This document shows positions 5,194 to 13,555 of a DNA stretch of 24,148 nt, one piece after another. The translations under genes and the position numbers were made by a program. Every line of letters starts with the position of its first letter. The first letter of the stretch is position 1. The notes beneath the pieces are model-generated. The model made no database searches, was not told where the DNA came from, and saw only the letters and a list, made by a program, of their open reading frames with translations. Source of the DNA: a virus; IMG/VR virus record IMGVR_UViG_3300032069_000052, positions 1-24,148 of that record; one strand, written 5' to 3'.

Positions 5194-7127
5194 TGCCTGG
5201 TTTCAGCAAAGACAAACTGATTGAAAGGGTAGATAACATCTACCTTAACCACTCCATCCGCGCAGTCTATCATCCCGAATGGCATACCGCCCTTTCCTTC
5301 TTTGAGGGTCACCAGTACAAGAAATGGGATAAGAATGTTGGCCGACTAATTGAAAAAGACCCCCAGGCATTAACCCGCAAGATGACGGTCAACAAGATTG
5401 AGAAGATCGTCACAACTTTTGTTGCTCATTACCTGAAAGAGCTTCCCACCTGTATTGTCAATCCGAACAGCAATACCCCGGAAGACGTGAACGCTTCCGA
5501 TCTTAGCCAAAACGTCTTGCAGGTTGAATACGTCCCCAAGCTTGAGCAGGTTTTGGGTGAGTATTTTTACTGGAAATATACCATCGGTACGGGAATTAGG
5601 GGTTTATTCTTCGATGATTCCGCGTCCGGGGAAGTCAAGATTCCTGTTTATAATGACGCGGGCGAGAAGATAAATGACTCTATCGTGACGCTTCCAGATA
5701 TCGGACAGTTATATTTACAGACGATCAATCCGTTTAATTTCTTCCCGGTAGGCGGATCTCGGATTGAAGATTGTCAAGAAATTCTTTATGTCGAATCCCT
5801 GCCGATAGAGGTGATTGCTGAGAGATTTGATTTTGATGCTACCCCCGAAAATGTTGAATCGGGCCAGATGACGGGTTCCTATCCCCGAGATTATAACGAG
5901 TTTCATTATGAAACCTTTGAGGAACGGGCTAATGTCTATCACTACTGGCGACAAGCCTCTAAAAAATTGTCGAAGGGTTTTTACGGTTTGGTCATAAACA
6001 AGAAGATTGTTAAAGATAAAGAGAATCCCTATATCCAATGGGGATATCCGTATCCCTTTTTCAAGTCCTGTGCTATTCCCATACCGGGAAGATTTTGGGG
6101 CAAGAGTCCAGTTGAACTCTTGCGCAAGACCCAGATCGCTTATAACTATGTTTACTCGCTCCTGATTCAGACGATGGAACGTATGGGCAAGCTCAAATGG
6201 ATGGTTCACAAATCTAACCCCATTGAAGACGGGGCACTAAATTCCAAGATCGGTGAAGTTGTCTACTATGGTGGGCCATCCGGGACAATGCAGAACCCGC
6301 CCATTCAGGCAAACCTGAATCCCGTCCCCTATTATTACTTTCAGCTTTTGGAGTGGCTTGAGAAAGCCTTTGAAGATATTTCGGGTTTTCATGAGGTTAA
6401 GTCGGCGCGACTTCCCACCGGAGCCAACAACCCAAGTGGGGTTATGGTCAATCTGCTTTTGGAACAGGATGAAACCAGGCTAACTCCGGCAATTAAGGAG
6501 TACACGAATTCAGTGAAACAGGAAGCCCGACTTTATCTGAAAATGGTTCAGGACTTATATGCCGAAGATAGAATTTTGAGAATCGGCGGGGCAGAGAAGG
6601 AAGCTCTTATTCTTGATTTTAAGGGAGCAAATCTTCGAGGCAATGATGATGTAAGCATTGAGCTTGCGCCTATTTTATCGGAAAGTCGTTCGACCTGGGA
6701 ACAGTTTGTGTGGCAAGCCCTGAGTCAGGGTGTCATGGATGCTAGAACTGCTATTCGCAAGCTCAAGCTTGAACATCCCAAAACAATGGTCAATGAGTTA
6801 ATAGACGAACAGTTGGCACTTCGAGAGAATACGGAAATGCGGCAGGGCAATGAAAGGATTGTTGATGAATTTCACGTTGACGAAATTCATTTACCGATAC
6901 ATGAAGGTTTTATGAAGTCTAAGACTTTCGAGAATTTGCCCAATGAGATTCAGGGAATTTTCCAGAAACATCGGGATGAACATTTACAGAATCAGGCCAA
7001 GAAATTTCAGCAACAAACGGCTGCAATGCAACAGCAACAAATGGCGGGACAGCCTAACAACCCCGGTGGGGGGCCACAAGGACCCGAATCGGGAACGTCA
7101 GGCCAAGTCCAGCCTACACAATATTAA
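5193..7127 (+). CDS. portal protein
   Basis: The portal is the dodecameric ring at the capsid vertex through which DNA is packaged and ejected. Identity rests on size (644 residues, usual for podovirus portals), position immediately upstream of scaffold and capsid genes, and recognisable features. These include an N-terminal helical wing, a central alpha/beta region with NPFNFFPVGG, PYPFFKSCAIPIPGRFWGKSP and KTQIAYNYVYSLLIQTMER, and a helical stretch ending near residue 585. The motif GFHEVKSARLPTGANNPSGVMV is typical of P22-like portals. Residues about 600-644 are Gln/Gly/Pro-rich and probably disordered, in the place of the P22 portal barrel. Translation couples to the preceding gene by TAATG. 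Confidence 0.9.
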   Translation: MPGFSKDKLIERVDNIYLNHSIRAVYHPEWHTALSFFEGHQYKKWDKNVGRLIEKDPQALTRKMTVNKIEKIVTTFVAHYLKELPTCIVNPNSNTPEDVNASDLSQNVLQVEYVPKLEQVLGEYFYWKYTIGTGIRGLFFDDSASGEVKIPVYNDAGEKINDSIVTLPDIGQLYLQTINPFNFFPVGGSRIEDCQEILYVESLPIEVIAERFDFDATPENVESGQMTGSYPRDYNEFHYETFEERANVYHYWRQASKKLSKGFYGLVINKKIVKDKENPYIQWGYPYPFFKSCAIPIPGRFWGKSPVELLRKTQIAYNYVYSLLIQTMERMGKLKWMVHKSNPIEDGALNSKIGEVVYYGGPSGTMQNPPIQANLNPVPYYYFQLLEWLEKAFEDISGFHEVKSARLPTGANNPSGVMVNLLLEQDETRLTPAIKEYTNSVKQEARLYLKMVQDLYAEDRILRIGGAEKEALILDFKGANLRGNDDVSIELAPILSESRSTWEQFVWQALSQGVMDARTAIRKLKLEHPKTMVNELIDEQLALRENTEMRQGNERIVDEFHVDEIHLPIHEGFMKSKTFENLPNEIQGIFQKHRDEHLQNQAKKFQQQTAAMQQQQMAGQPNNPGGGPQGPESGTSGQVQPTQY

Positions 7128-7142
7128 ACAAAAGGGGGAAGC

Positions 7143-7913
7143 ATGAGTGAGGAACTCAAGGGCCAAGACCAAGGCCAACCGCAAGGAGCCGGGGCCAGCC
7201 AGAGTCAACCGGGAAGCGGAACCCAAAATCTCTCGGGTAGTCAATCACTAACCGATGAGGCTTTAGTGGAACTGCCGACGGGAGAGAAAGTTACGATAGG
7301 GCAACTCAAAAAAGAGCGACTGATGGAGGCCGACTATCGTAAGAAAACCACAGAACTTGCAGATGAACGCCGGAGGCTTCAGGAAGAAAAAATCAGGCTT
7401 CAGGCTTACGCTGAAGCAAGCCAGGCAAGACCGGATGCCGGGGCAGAGCAAGAAGAACTGGCCCCGGAGGAAGTTCTTATGCGGGGCCTTCAGACGGCCA
7501 TCGAAAGACAAAACCGCTTAGAGGCTATTTTCGCCAAGAACTACCTAGAAAGCCAGATTGACAAACTGAAGCTCACGTATCCCGAAGCTGATGCGGAAGA
7601 TGTTTTCCGTTCTTGCTGGTCTAACCGTAATGTCGTCATTGAAGACGAAATGAAGCGAAGCCATGAAAAGATCGCCACCAAGACGATCAAGCCGGAAAAG
7701 CTCGATGCGAAAACCATTGAAGAAATTGAACGGCGTGGTTATGAGAAGATTCTGGCTCAAAAGAAAGCGGCGGCAACCGGGTCCGGTGGAGCGGGTTCTG
7801 GTAGTGGCGTGGTCAACCAATCCAAGGAACCAGCCAAAACTTACGAGGAAGCCGGAAAATCCCTTCGCGCCGAATTGAAAGCTCTACGTGACGCCGGCGG
7901 CGAAGAAGAATAA
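7143..7913 (+). CDS. capsid scaffolding protein
   Basis: The 256-residue, highly charged protein sits between portal and capsid genes, the standard scaffold position. Residues 1-35 are Gln/Gly/Ser-rich and disordered. About 45-60 contain a short conserved-looking segment (VELPTGEKVTIGQLKKERL) common in phage scaffolds. About 65-190 are helical with heptad-like Glu/Lys/Arg patterns, then a Gly/Ser linker near 215 and a basic helical end (AELKALRDAGGEEE) suited to capsid contact. The role is to template procapsid assembly and leave before DNA fills the head. The start at 7143 follows AAAGGGGGAAGC. No protease motif is seen, so removal would be by exit rather than self-cleavage. Confidence 0.85.
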   Translation: MSEELKGQDQGQPQGAGASQSQPGSGTQNLSGSQSLTDEALVELPTGEKVTIGQLKKERLMEADYRKKTTELADERRRLQEEKIRLQAYAEASQARPDAGAEQEELAPEEVLMRGLQTAIERQNRLEAIFAKNYLESQIDKLKLTYPEADAEDVFRSCWSNRNVVIEDEMKRSHEKIATKTIKPEKLDAKTIEEIERRGYEKILAQKKAAATGSGGAGSGSGVVNQSKEPAKTYEEAGKSLRAELKALRDAGGEEE

Positions 7914-7966
7914 AAACTTTTTCGCGCTTTTTCTTTTTTTAAACTTTTTTAACGAGGTAAACACAC

Positions 7967-9187
7967 ATGGCCATTACTGGTGCAACTTATTCTACTATCG
8001 CAAAAGCCCTGAAGACCCAGTACCTTCCCGTTCTTCAGAAACAGGTCGAGAAAGAGGTTCAGACCTACGACCTTTTCAAGAAAGAGAGCGAGGGGGTCAA
8101 TTCTCAGGACTTCTATATCAAGATGTTCAAGAGCTATCCCCAGGGTGTTGGTCCTGCGGCCCGTGGTGAAGCGTTGCCGACTCCCAGTCCGGCGGGTTAC
8201 GAGGAAGCTAAGGTTTATACTAAGGACAATTACGGCGTCGTGGAATTCGATGCCAAGATCGAGGACGAGGGCTCTGGGATCGTGGACATCATCGACTTCG
8301 AGATGGAGGCAATGCAAGAATCCTTCATCAAGGAACTCAACTTCCAGCTTGCTTATGGTGGACCCGCCGGTGCGCGTTCTACCGTTGCGTCTTTGTCGGG
8401 CCAGGTCATTACCGTTGATGCTCCTGTTGGTCGAGAAACCGAATTCATTTATCCCAATATGTATATTGACGTTTACAATGGAGCCTCGGTTCGCCAGGGA
8501 GGACTCAAGGTCACCGTGGTAAACAAGGCCACCAAGGAGATTACCGTTGTCGGAACGGTTACGGGCATTGCGGACGGCGATCTTATCTATCGAGCAGGCG
8601 CGAAAGATCTCGGCATGATGGGGCTTAATACCCTCATCGGTAACACGGGTACCATCCAGAATATCGACTCCGCAGCCGCAGGAAACGACTGGTGGCAGTC
8701 CATCGTCGTGGACAAGTCGAACAAGTGGGGTACAAGCGCAGCAGACTTCCTGGATTCAATTCAGGACATCATCGATCAGATTGAGACTCAAGGCCCCAAT
8801 GCCAAGGTCAATCTGATTTATGGATGGCCGCTTTTCACCCGTCAGTACGTTTCAGTCCTCGAGGCCAAACGACAGATCGTCAACACTCTCGAATTCAAGG
8901 CCGGACGCAAAGGGATTGCCTATGTCAATGTTGACAGGGAAATCCCGATTCTCAAAGACAGATACCTTCCTTACTACACGGTCTTCTTTCTGGATACCAC
9001 AAAAATCAAAATCTATACGCAGAAAGGTATCCATTGGGAGGAAAAGGGCGGTGGAATCCTCAAGGTTCTCGAACGGAAGGACATTTACACGGCCTGGTTG
9101 AAATTCTATGCTGAAATGGGCACCGTGCAGCGCAATGGTGCCGGAAAGTGGATCAATGCTGGAACGACCGTCGGGGATTACTCCTGA
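7967..9187 (+). CDS. major capsid protein (HK97 fold)
   Basis: Lattice-forming head protein. The 406 residues, the position after the scaffold, and the layout fit the HK97 fold. The layout is an N-terminal helix (about 10-35, ALKTQYLPVLQKQVEKEVQ), an E-loop-like region with GVGPAARGEALPTPSPAGYEEAK, and an acidic spine-helix segment around IEDEGSGIVDIIDFEMEAMQESF. An inserted beta domain at about 145-210 follows, then a C-terminal A-domain with YLPYYTVFFLDTTKIKIYT. The protein ends with an AEMGTVQRNGAGKW strand. No long N-terminal delta domain is seen, consistent with a separate scaffold. The ribosome site is ACGAGG eight to nine bases before the ATG. A strong terminator follows, as expected for the most abundant virion protein. 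Confidence 0.92.
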   Translation: MAITGATYSTIAKALKTQYLPVLQKQVEKEVQTYDLFKKESEGVNSQDFYIKMFKSYPQGVGPAARGEALPTPSPAGYEEAKVYTKDNYGVVEFDAKIEDEGSGIVDIIDFEMEAMQESFIKELNFQLAYGGPAGARSTVASLSGQVITVDAPVGRETEFIYPNMYIDVYNGASVRQGGLKVTVVNKATKEITVVGTVTGIADGDLIYRAGAKDLGMMGLNTLIGNTGTIQNIDSAAAGNDWWQSIVVDKSNKWGTSAADFLDSIQDIIDQIETQGPNAKVNLIYGWPLFTRQYVSVLEAKRQIVNTLEFKAGRKGIAYVNVDREIPILKDRYLPYYTVFFLDTTKIKIYTQKGIHWEEKGGGILKVLERKDIYTAWLKFYAEMGTVQRNGAGKWINAGTTVGDYS

Positions 9188-9221
9188 GAATTAGTCAAAT
9201 CCATTTTCGTCATTCGCTATA

Positions 9222-9268
9222 GAGATGCGGGGGGACGGTTCCAAGACGTCCCCCCCCGTCTCGTTTTT
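9222..9268 (+). terminator. rho-independent terminator after the capsid gene
   Basis: A stem of about 16 pairs (9222-9237 with 9247-9262) has one C-C mismatch and a central GGGGGGACG/CGTCCCCCC block. The nine-base loop is GTTCCAAGA, and the right arm is followed by GTTTTT. It lies 35 bases past the capsid stop and immediately before the ribosome site of the next gene. Downstream genes must then rely on read-through or on an unseen promoter. Confidence 0.85.
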
Positions 9269-9280
9269 AGGGGGGTTGCG

Positions 9281-9739
9281 ATGAAAAAATATTTTTCCAT
9301 CTTTTTGGGATTTCTTCTTTTGTCCTTTCCGGCCTATCTCCTATTTGCCAATACCCATGTTGCTTTTCTCGCGGCGGATATTTCCGTCAATGCCGGCACT
9401 ACTAAGGTCAACGGGACAGATTTCACTTCAGCCGAGGTCTATATAGCAAATCATGGCCTGAAAGAAGTTAGTGCGATCAAGATTACATTCACTAGAGCAG
9501 CCGGATCTTCTTCTACGGTTGATTTTGAATTTCAGGTTTCATTGGATGGCGGAACTAGTTGGTCAACTGCTTATTATGTCAAAGTACAATCTACTACAGA
9601 CGAAACTGCTGTTTCCAATGTTGTTCGCAAAATCCAATTAGTTAATATTTACGGCATTACTCATATCCGGCTTTATCGTGTTGTCAATAACGATTCGGGT
9701 AATAACCTAACGGCGGTCAACGCCTCAGTCAGTTTCTAA
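9281..9739 (+). CDS. Sec-exported small beta protein, 152 aa
   Basis: MKKYF plus a hydrophobic core (about 7-22) and LLFA before N24 form a clear signal peptide with likely cleavage after residue 23. The mature part of about 129 residues is Ser/Thr/Val-rich with alternating strands (EVYIANHGLKEVSAIKITFT, VDFEFQVSLDGGTSW, ITHIRLYRVVNN), suggesting a beta-sandwich. It lacks a lipobox, so it would be periplasmic or secreted. Spacing (16 bases) ties it to the next exported protein. A capsid-decoration protein would fit the location and fold, but a Sec signal argues against cytoplasmic head assembly unless the prediction is misleading. AGGGGGG (9269-9275) is its ribosome site and overlaps the end of the terminator's T-run. 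Confidence 0.75.
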   Translation: MKKYFSIFLGFLLLSFPAYLLFANTHVAFLAADISVNAGTTKVNGTDFTSAEVYIANHGLKEVSAIKITFTRAAGSSSTVDFEFQVSLDGGTSWSTAYYVKVQSTTDETAVSNVVRKIQLVNIYGITHIRLYRVVNNDSGNNLTAVNASVSF

Positions 9740-9755
9740 AAACAAGGAGTCGGCC

Positions 9756-12506
9756 TTGAAGAAAATCCTAGCGATTTCTAGTATTCTACTTTTCTTTTTA
9801 CTATCCCCATTTTTGGCCTTCGCCACCCAATACTACGTTTCTAAGACTGATGGCAGCAATGGGTATAACGGTCTCTATCCTACCTACCAGGGTGGGGTAA
9901 ACGGCCCGTGGCTGACCCTCTCTTACGCTATGACGAACGGCTGGGGGGCGGATGCGATTGTAAGTGTTTGTACCGATGGAAAATTTCGGGAGACCGTAAC
10001 AATCCCGAGTTCGGGCACGGCGGGTCACTACAAAACACTCAACACCTATGGTACGGGGGCAAAGCCTCAAATTCTTGGTTCAACTCAGCTCACCGGCTGG
10101 ACCCCAGATACCGGCCATTATGTCTGTACCTCTTCATTGACCGTGGCGCTTTACTTTATCAACACCAACGGCACGGTCAAGTGGGGCCATAAAAAGGCGA
10201 GTAAGGCTGCCTGTATTGCCGAATATGACTGGTACGGAAACGGGACAAACATCTGGTGTTTCGTTCCTGCTGGTGGGGAGCAAGACCCCGATAGCCGATA
10301 CATAAGTATTGAGGGTGCGACCAGGGATTATTGCATCAGCAATGCTAAGACATATATCACGATTGATGGGTTCGAAACAGCCTATGCGGTTCAGGCTGGA
10401 ATTTGGTTTGACGGCACCACCGCCAACTACGGCATCATTAAAAACTGCCTCTCTCATCATATTGGAACATACCCGACTGGATATAATGCGGGTGTCGGAG
10501 ACTGCATAAGGTTCACAGCAAGTTATGGTTTAATCCAATCCAGCACTTTGCATGACGGATCTAATCATGGGATTTATGTCCATGAGAAAAGCGGGCAAAA
10601 TTGTGTCAATAATATCATAGAGGGCCTTCACGTTTACGATTGCTACCACGTTGGCATCGACGTTTTGATTTATTTCACCGGCAGGCTCGGAAGTGGTCAT
10701 ATTGTTCGCTATAATTACGTCTACTGTACGGATGATTGGGACAGTGTTTCCGGCGTTGATATGGGAGGCATAAGTCTCCACAACCAATACACAGCCAGCA
10801 ATTTAGATGCCTGCCAGGTCTATTACAACGCGATCTGGAACATGATGGGGAAGGGGATCGCAGTCGAACACAACGTGACCAACACCATCATCGAAAATAA
10901 CACTTGTTACAAATCAAATCCGAATTGCGGGGCAATTTATGCCCCTGGAATTTACGTCGCTCTCAGTGCTACTTCCGGAACAGTTCTTAAAAATAATGTT
11001 TCGGTCGACTGGAAAGACGAGTGCCTGTTTGTGGGAGCCCGTGCAAATGTGTCTGGCTGTGATAACAACTGTTGGTATCAAAGTGCGGGCGGGACGGCTG
11101 TTTATACCTACACGGATATTAGCCCAAACTCTTTCCATTATGACGATTTTACTCTTTGGAAAAGTAAAACCGGCTGGGGCACTCCGTCTGGATACGCGGA
11201 TGCCGCCAGCAAGTGGGAAGATCCGAAATTCGTTTCAACGACTGACTATCATCTTCAAGCAAGTTCTCCCTGTATAGATACTGGCATTGCTGTTGGCCTT
11301 ACTCAAGACATTGAAGGGTATTCCGTACCCACGGGCGGAGCGCCTGACATGGGGGCATACGAGTATCAAGGAACCGTTGAAATCAACATAACGGACGGGG
11401 TGAATAATATTGCTGATGGTGGGACATTTGATTTCGGTTCAAGGGTTGTTGCTTCAAATACAGATCAGGAATTCACCATCCAAAACCTCGGCACTGCCGA
11501 CCTAACGCTAAGCGGTTCTCCGATCATTACTATCACAGGGACCAATGCGGATCAGTTCAGTGTCCAGGTGCAGCCGACGACTCCGATTACTGGTGGTAAC
11601 CATGTTCACTTCACTTTGAGATTCACTCCGACCACGGCCGGGGCGAAGGTTGCGGCGATCTCGATTGCCAATAACGACGCAGACGAAAACCCCTATGATA
11701 TTAACCTTACGGGCACGGGTATTTCAGCCGCCGAGATCAATGTCAAACAAAACACTACCAACATTCCAGATGGCGAAAGCTATGCTTTTGGAAACCAGCG
11801 TTTAAGCACAAACACAGATGTTGTTTTCACCATAGAAAATCTAGGTGGATCTGATCTAACTTTAAGTGGAAGTCCGATCATAATCCTCGGTGGAGCCGAC
11901 GCTTCACAGTTTAGTGTTCAGGCCCAGCCTACCAGCCCTATCACTCCGGGAAATTACACCACTTTTACCATTCGGTTTACCCCAACTTCGATAGGCGATA
12001 AAACCGCAACCACTACGATTACCAACAATGACTCTGATGAGGGAACATACGATCTTACCTTCTTCGGAACCGGAATAGCCCCCGAAATCAATATTAAACA
12101 AGGGACTGACAACATTACATCTGGCGGGACGTATGCTTTCGGGACGCATGCTGTGAATACAAATACCGATGTTGTTTTTACTATTGAAAATATTGGAACC
12201 GATTATCTGACATTAAGTGGCACTCCGATCATAGTTATAACTGGTTCGGGGGCGGCTCATTATAGTGTTGAAGCACAGCCGACAACTCCTGTTTCTGCAC
12301 CAAAAGGGAGCACAACCTTTACGATTCGGTTTAAGCCAACTTCCACGGGGTTGAAATCTGCATCTATATCCATAGCCAACGATGATACTGACGAAAACCC
12401 ATATGTCATTAATTTTACAGGAACGGGGGAAGCCGATACTTCAAGTCTTATTTTTCCGGCCAGAACTCCTGAGGTTACTCCTGCAATCACGCCGGAAATA
12501 AAATAG
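9756..12506 (+). CDS. exported beta-helix protein with choice-of-anchor Q and D-type domains, 916 aa
   Basis: It starts with TTG at 9756, five to six bases after a strong AAGGAG; no ATG is near. Residues 1-23 are a textbook signal peptide ending AFA before T24. About 25-500 look like a right-handed parallel beta-helix (asparagine-ladder stretches such as NNIIEGLHVYDC, YNYVYCTDD and IENNTCYKS), as in polysaccharide-acting or surface proteins. About 500-540 carry the SPCIDTG...DIEG...GAPDMGAYEYQG signature of choice-of-anchor Q domains. Three repeats of about 117 residues start near 542, 660 and 777 (EIN, AFG or DFG, TIENLG, LSGSPI, FSVQ, FTPT, INLTGTG) and read as Ig-like choice-of-anchor D/ASH domains. 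Phage tailspikes often use beta-helices, but a Sec signal and anchor domains are typical of bacterial surface proteins, suggesting acquisition from a host. No catalytic residues are assigned. Confidence 0.85.
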   Translation: MKKILAISSILLFFLLSPFLAFATQYYVSKTDGSNGYNGLYPTYQGGVNGPWLTLSYAMTNGWGADAIVSVCTDGKFRETVTIPSSGTAGHYKTLNTYGTGAKPQILGSTQLTGWTPDTGHYVCTSSLTVALYFINTNGTVKWGHKKASKAACIAEYDWYGNGTNIWCFVPAGGEQDPDSRYISIEGATRDYCISNAKTYITIDGFETAYAVQAGIWFDGTTANYGIIKNCLSHHIGTYPTGYNAGVGDCIRFTASYGLIQSSTLHDGSNHGIYVHEKSGQNCVNNIIEGLHVYDCYHVGIDVLIYFTGRLGSGHIVRYNYVYCTDDWDSVSGVDMGGISLHNQYTASNLDACQVYYNAIWNMMGKGIAVEHNVTNTIIENNTCYKSNPNCGAIYAPGIYVALSATSGTVLKNNVSVDWKDECLFVGARANVSGCDNNCWYQSAGGTAVYTYTDISPNSFHYDDFTLWKSKTGWGTPSGYADAASKWEDPKFVSTTDYHLQASSPCIDTGIAVGLTQDIEGYSVPTGGAPDMGAYEYQGTVEINITDGVNNIADGGTFDFGSRVVASNTDQEFTIQNLGTADLTLSGSPIITITGTNADQFSVQVQPTTPITGGNHVHFTLRFTPTTAGAKVAAISIANNDADENPYDINLTGTGISAAEINVKQNTTNIPDGESYAFGNQRLSTNTDVVFTIENLGGSDLTLSGSPIIILGGADASQFSVQAQPTSPITPGNYTTFTIRFTPTSIGDKTATTTITNNDSDEGTYDLTFFGTGIAPEINIKQGTDNITSGGTYAFGTHAVNTNTDVVFTIENIGTDYLTLSGTPIIVITGSGAAHYSVEAQPTTPVSAPKGSTTFTIRFKPTSTGLKSASISIANDDTDENPYVINFTGTGEADTSSLIFPARTPEVTPAITPEIK
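11379..12431 (+). repeat. three tandem Ig-like coding repeats (about 350 bp each)
   Basis: Units begin near 11379, 11733 and 12084. They share protein signatures EIN-K/T, Y/FDFG or AFG, FTI-NLG, LSGSPI, FSVQ-QPT-PI, FT-RF-PT and NLTGTG, with partial DNA similarity around the LSGSPI and FT-RF segments. The spacing is regular (354 and 351 bp). They are diverged tandem duplications within one gene rather than recent copies. Confidence 0.75.
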
Positions 12507-12516
12507 GGGGTAAAAC

Positions 12517-12699
12517 ATGCCTGCAAAATTAGAACGAAAATTGAAGGCCGAGGCGAAAAAGAAATTTCCGAAAGACGAGGAACGGCAAGATGCCTACGTC
12601 GAAGGAACACTTCGCAAGACGGGTTGGATTCCATCGACACAAAAAAAACATCGTAAACGTCATAGCACGTTTGATAAAAACAAGGAGAAAGAAAAATGA
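12517..12699 (+). CDS. small basic phage protein, 60 aa
   Basis: The protein is lysine/arginine-rich (MPAKLERKLKAEAKKKFPK at the start, KKHRKRH near the end) with a middle segment RQDAYVEGTLRKTGW. Small basic proteins with a Y-G-T-RKTGW centre are, from memory, common in phage and metagenomic contigs, without a firm function. The ATG at 12517 follows AGGGGG that overlaps the stop of the previous gene. Its own stop overlaps the next ATG (ATGA). The charge suggests nucleic-acid binding or a small virion component; no fold is recognised. Confidence 0.7.
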   Translation: MPAKLERKLKAEAKKKFPKDEERQDAYVEGTLRKTGWIPSTQKKHRKRHSTFDKNKEKEK

Positions 12700-12927
12700 A
12701 TTTAAGCGAAATTATACACGAGCAAGTTACATGGCGGAATCCCGCATCTGATTTTAGATACGGGGGTTGGCACAGATTCTATAGCCGATATTAAACACAA
12801 ACTTTTCCTACAAGATATCGGCATTGGCATGAACTTGGTTCAATGGAAGGAGAAGATCGGAAGACAATTAATCGCCTGTGAAGATAGGCATGGAGAAATC
12901 TTCATTCGTTTGAGGAAAACAAAATGA
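12696..12927 (+). pseudogene. small gene split by a one-base frameshift (76 aa if joined)
   Basis: An ATG at 12696 overlaps the previous stop (ATGA) and opens a frame that ends early at TAA 12792-12794 (32 aa). A second open frame, shifted by one base, continues from about 12754 to the TGA at 12925-12927, which overlaps the ATG of the next gene (again ATGA). Removing one T from the TTTT run at 12752-12755 joins them into a coherent 76-residue product running ...NPASDLDTGVGTDSIADIKHK... The overlaps at both outer ends show the whole interval was one coupled gene. It may be a real mutation, an assembly indel, or +1 frameshifting at TTT-AGA. Function unknown. Confidence 0.65.
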
Positions 12928-13553
12928 ATAGAGGCGCAATAAGAACACGGGCAAGAATCTTTTTGGACGAACCAGCCGAAAATCGTTGGACTGATGTAAA
13001 CCTTAACAGTTTAATCGAGGAAGCCAAGAATGAAGTTGCTGCCATTTTCCTTTCCCTGGACGAAAGTTATTATCTTAAATCTGACCATTTTGATCTTGAA
13101 GCCGGAAAAGAACTTTATGACCTCCCTGCCGATTTTATCCGGCTCAAGGAAATTCATGACGAGGATGAAGAAGTCCCCGTCAAGGTTTCTGCTTCAAAGC
13201 GCGTAGAGTATTTAAGCCGTGGCGAACTGGTTGCTTTTTATTTTGAGAAAAGCCAAATCGGGTTTTTGGATATTCCAGCCCAGGCAGAAGTTATCAACTA
13301 TAAATATGTTTATTCGCCGGCAGAGTTGTCAGATGACGATTCAATTCCAGATGTACCCGTGTATTTGGGGCATGACCTGATTGCCGTTCTCACGGCTATT
13401 CAGGCCCTGGATCTGGACGAAGACGAAGATAATCCACTCATTCGGAAAGCACAGCGACTTGAAGACAGGATACGGACTACCTATTACAAACGGACAACCC
13501 ATCTTCCTCAGTACGGTGAATCGGACGAGGAGCTTGATCCGATAGACGATTGA
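12924..13553 (+). CDS. head-completion / portal adaptor protein (P22 gp4-like)
   Basis: The protein opens with RTRARIFLDEPAENRWTDVNLNSLIEEAKNEVAAIFLSLDESYY, a helical start followed by a W-TD--L---I--A pattern seen in podovirus head-completion and tail-accessory adaptors. A beta region with LYDLPADFIRLKEIHDE follows, then an acidic C-terminus (residues about 196-209). The 209-residue length suits this family. Such adaptors bind the portal after packaging, seal the head and seat the nozzle. GAGG precedes the ATG by eight bases, and the stop lies two bases from the next gene's ATG, so adaptor and nozzle are coupled. Identification rests on motif style and position between capsid and nozzle genes. 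Confidence 0.75.
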   Translation: MNRGAIRTRARIFLDEPAENRWTDVNLNSLIEEAKNEVAAIFLSLDESYYLKSDHFDLEAGKELYDLPADFIRLKEIHDEDEEVPVKVSASKRVEYLSRGELVAFYFEKSQIGFLDIPAQAEVINYKYVYSPAELSDDDSIPDVPVYLGHDLIAVLTAIQALDLDEDEDNPLIRKAQRLEDRIRTTYYKRTTHLPQYGESDEELDPIDD

Positions 13554-13555
13554 CG

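Noticed and set aside
5715-6209. 164-codon minus-strand ORF inside the portal gene
   Set aside because: It is fully antisense to a well-supported portal gene, with no ribosome site or promoter.
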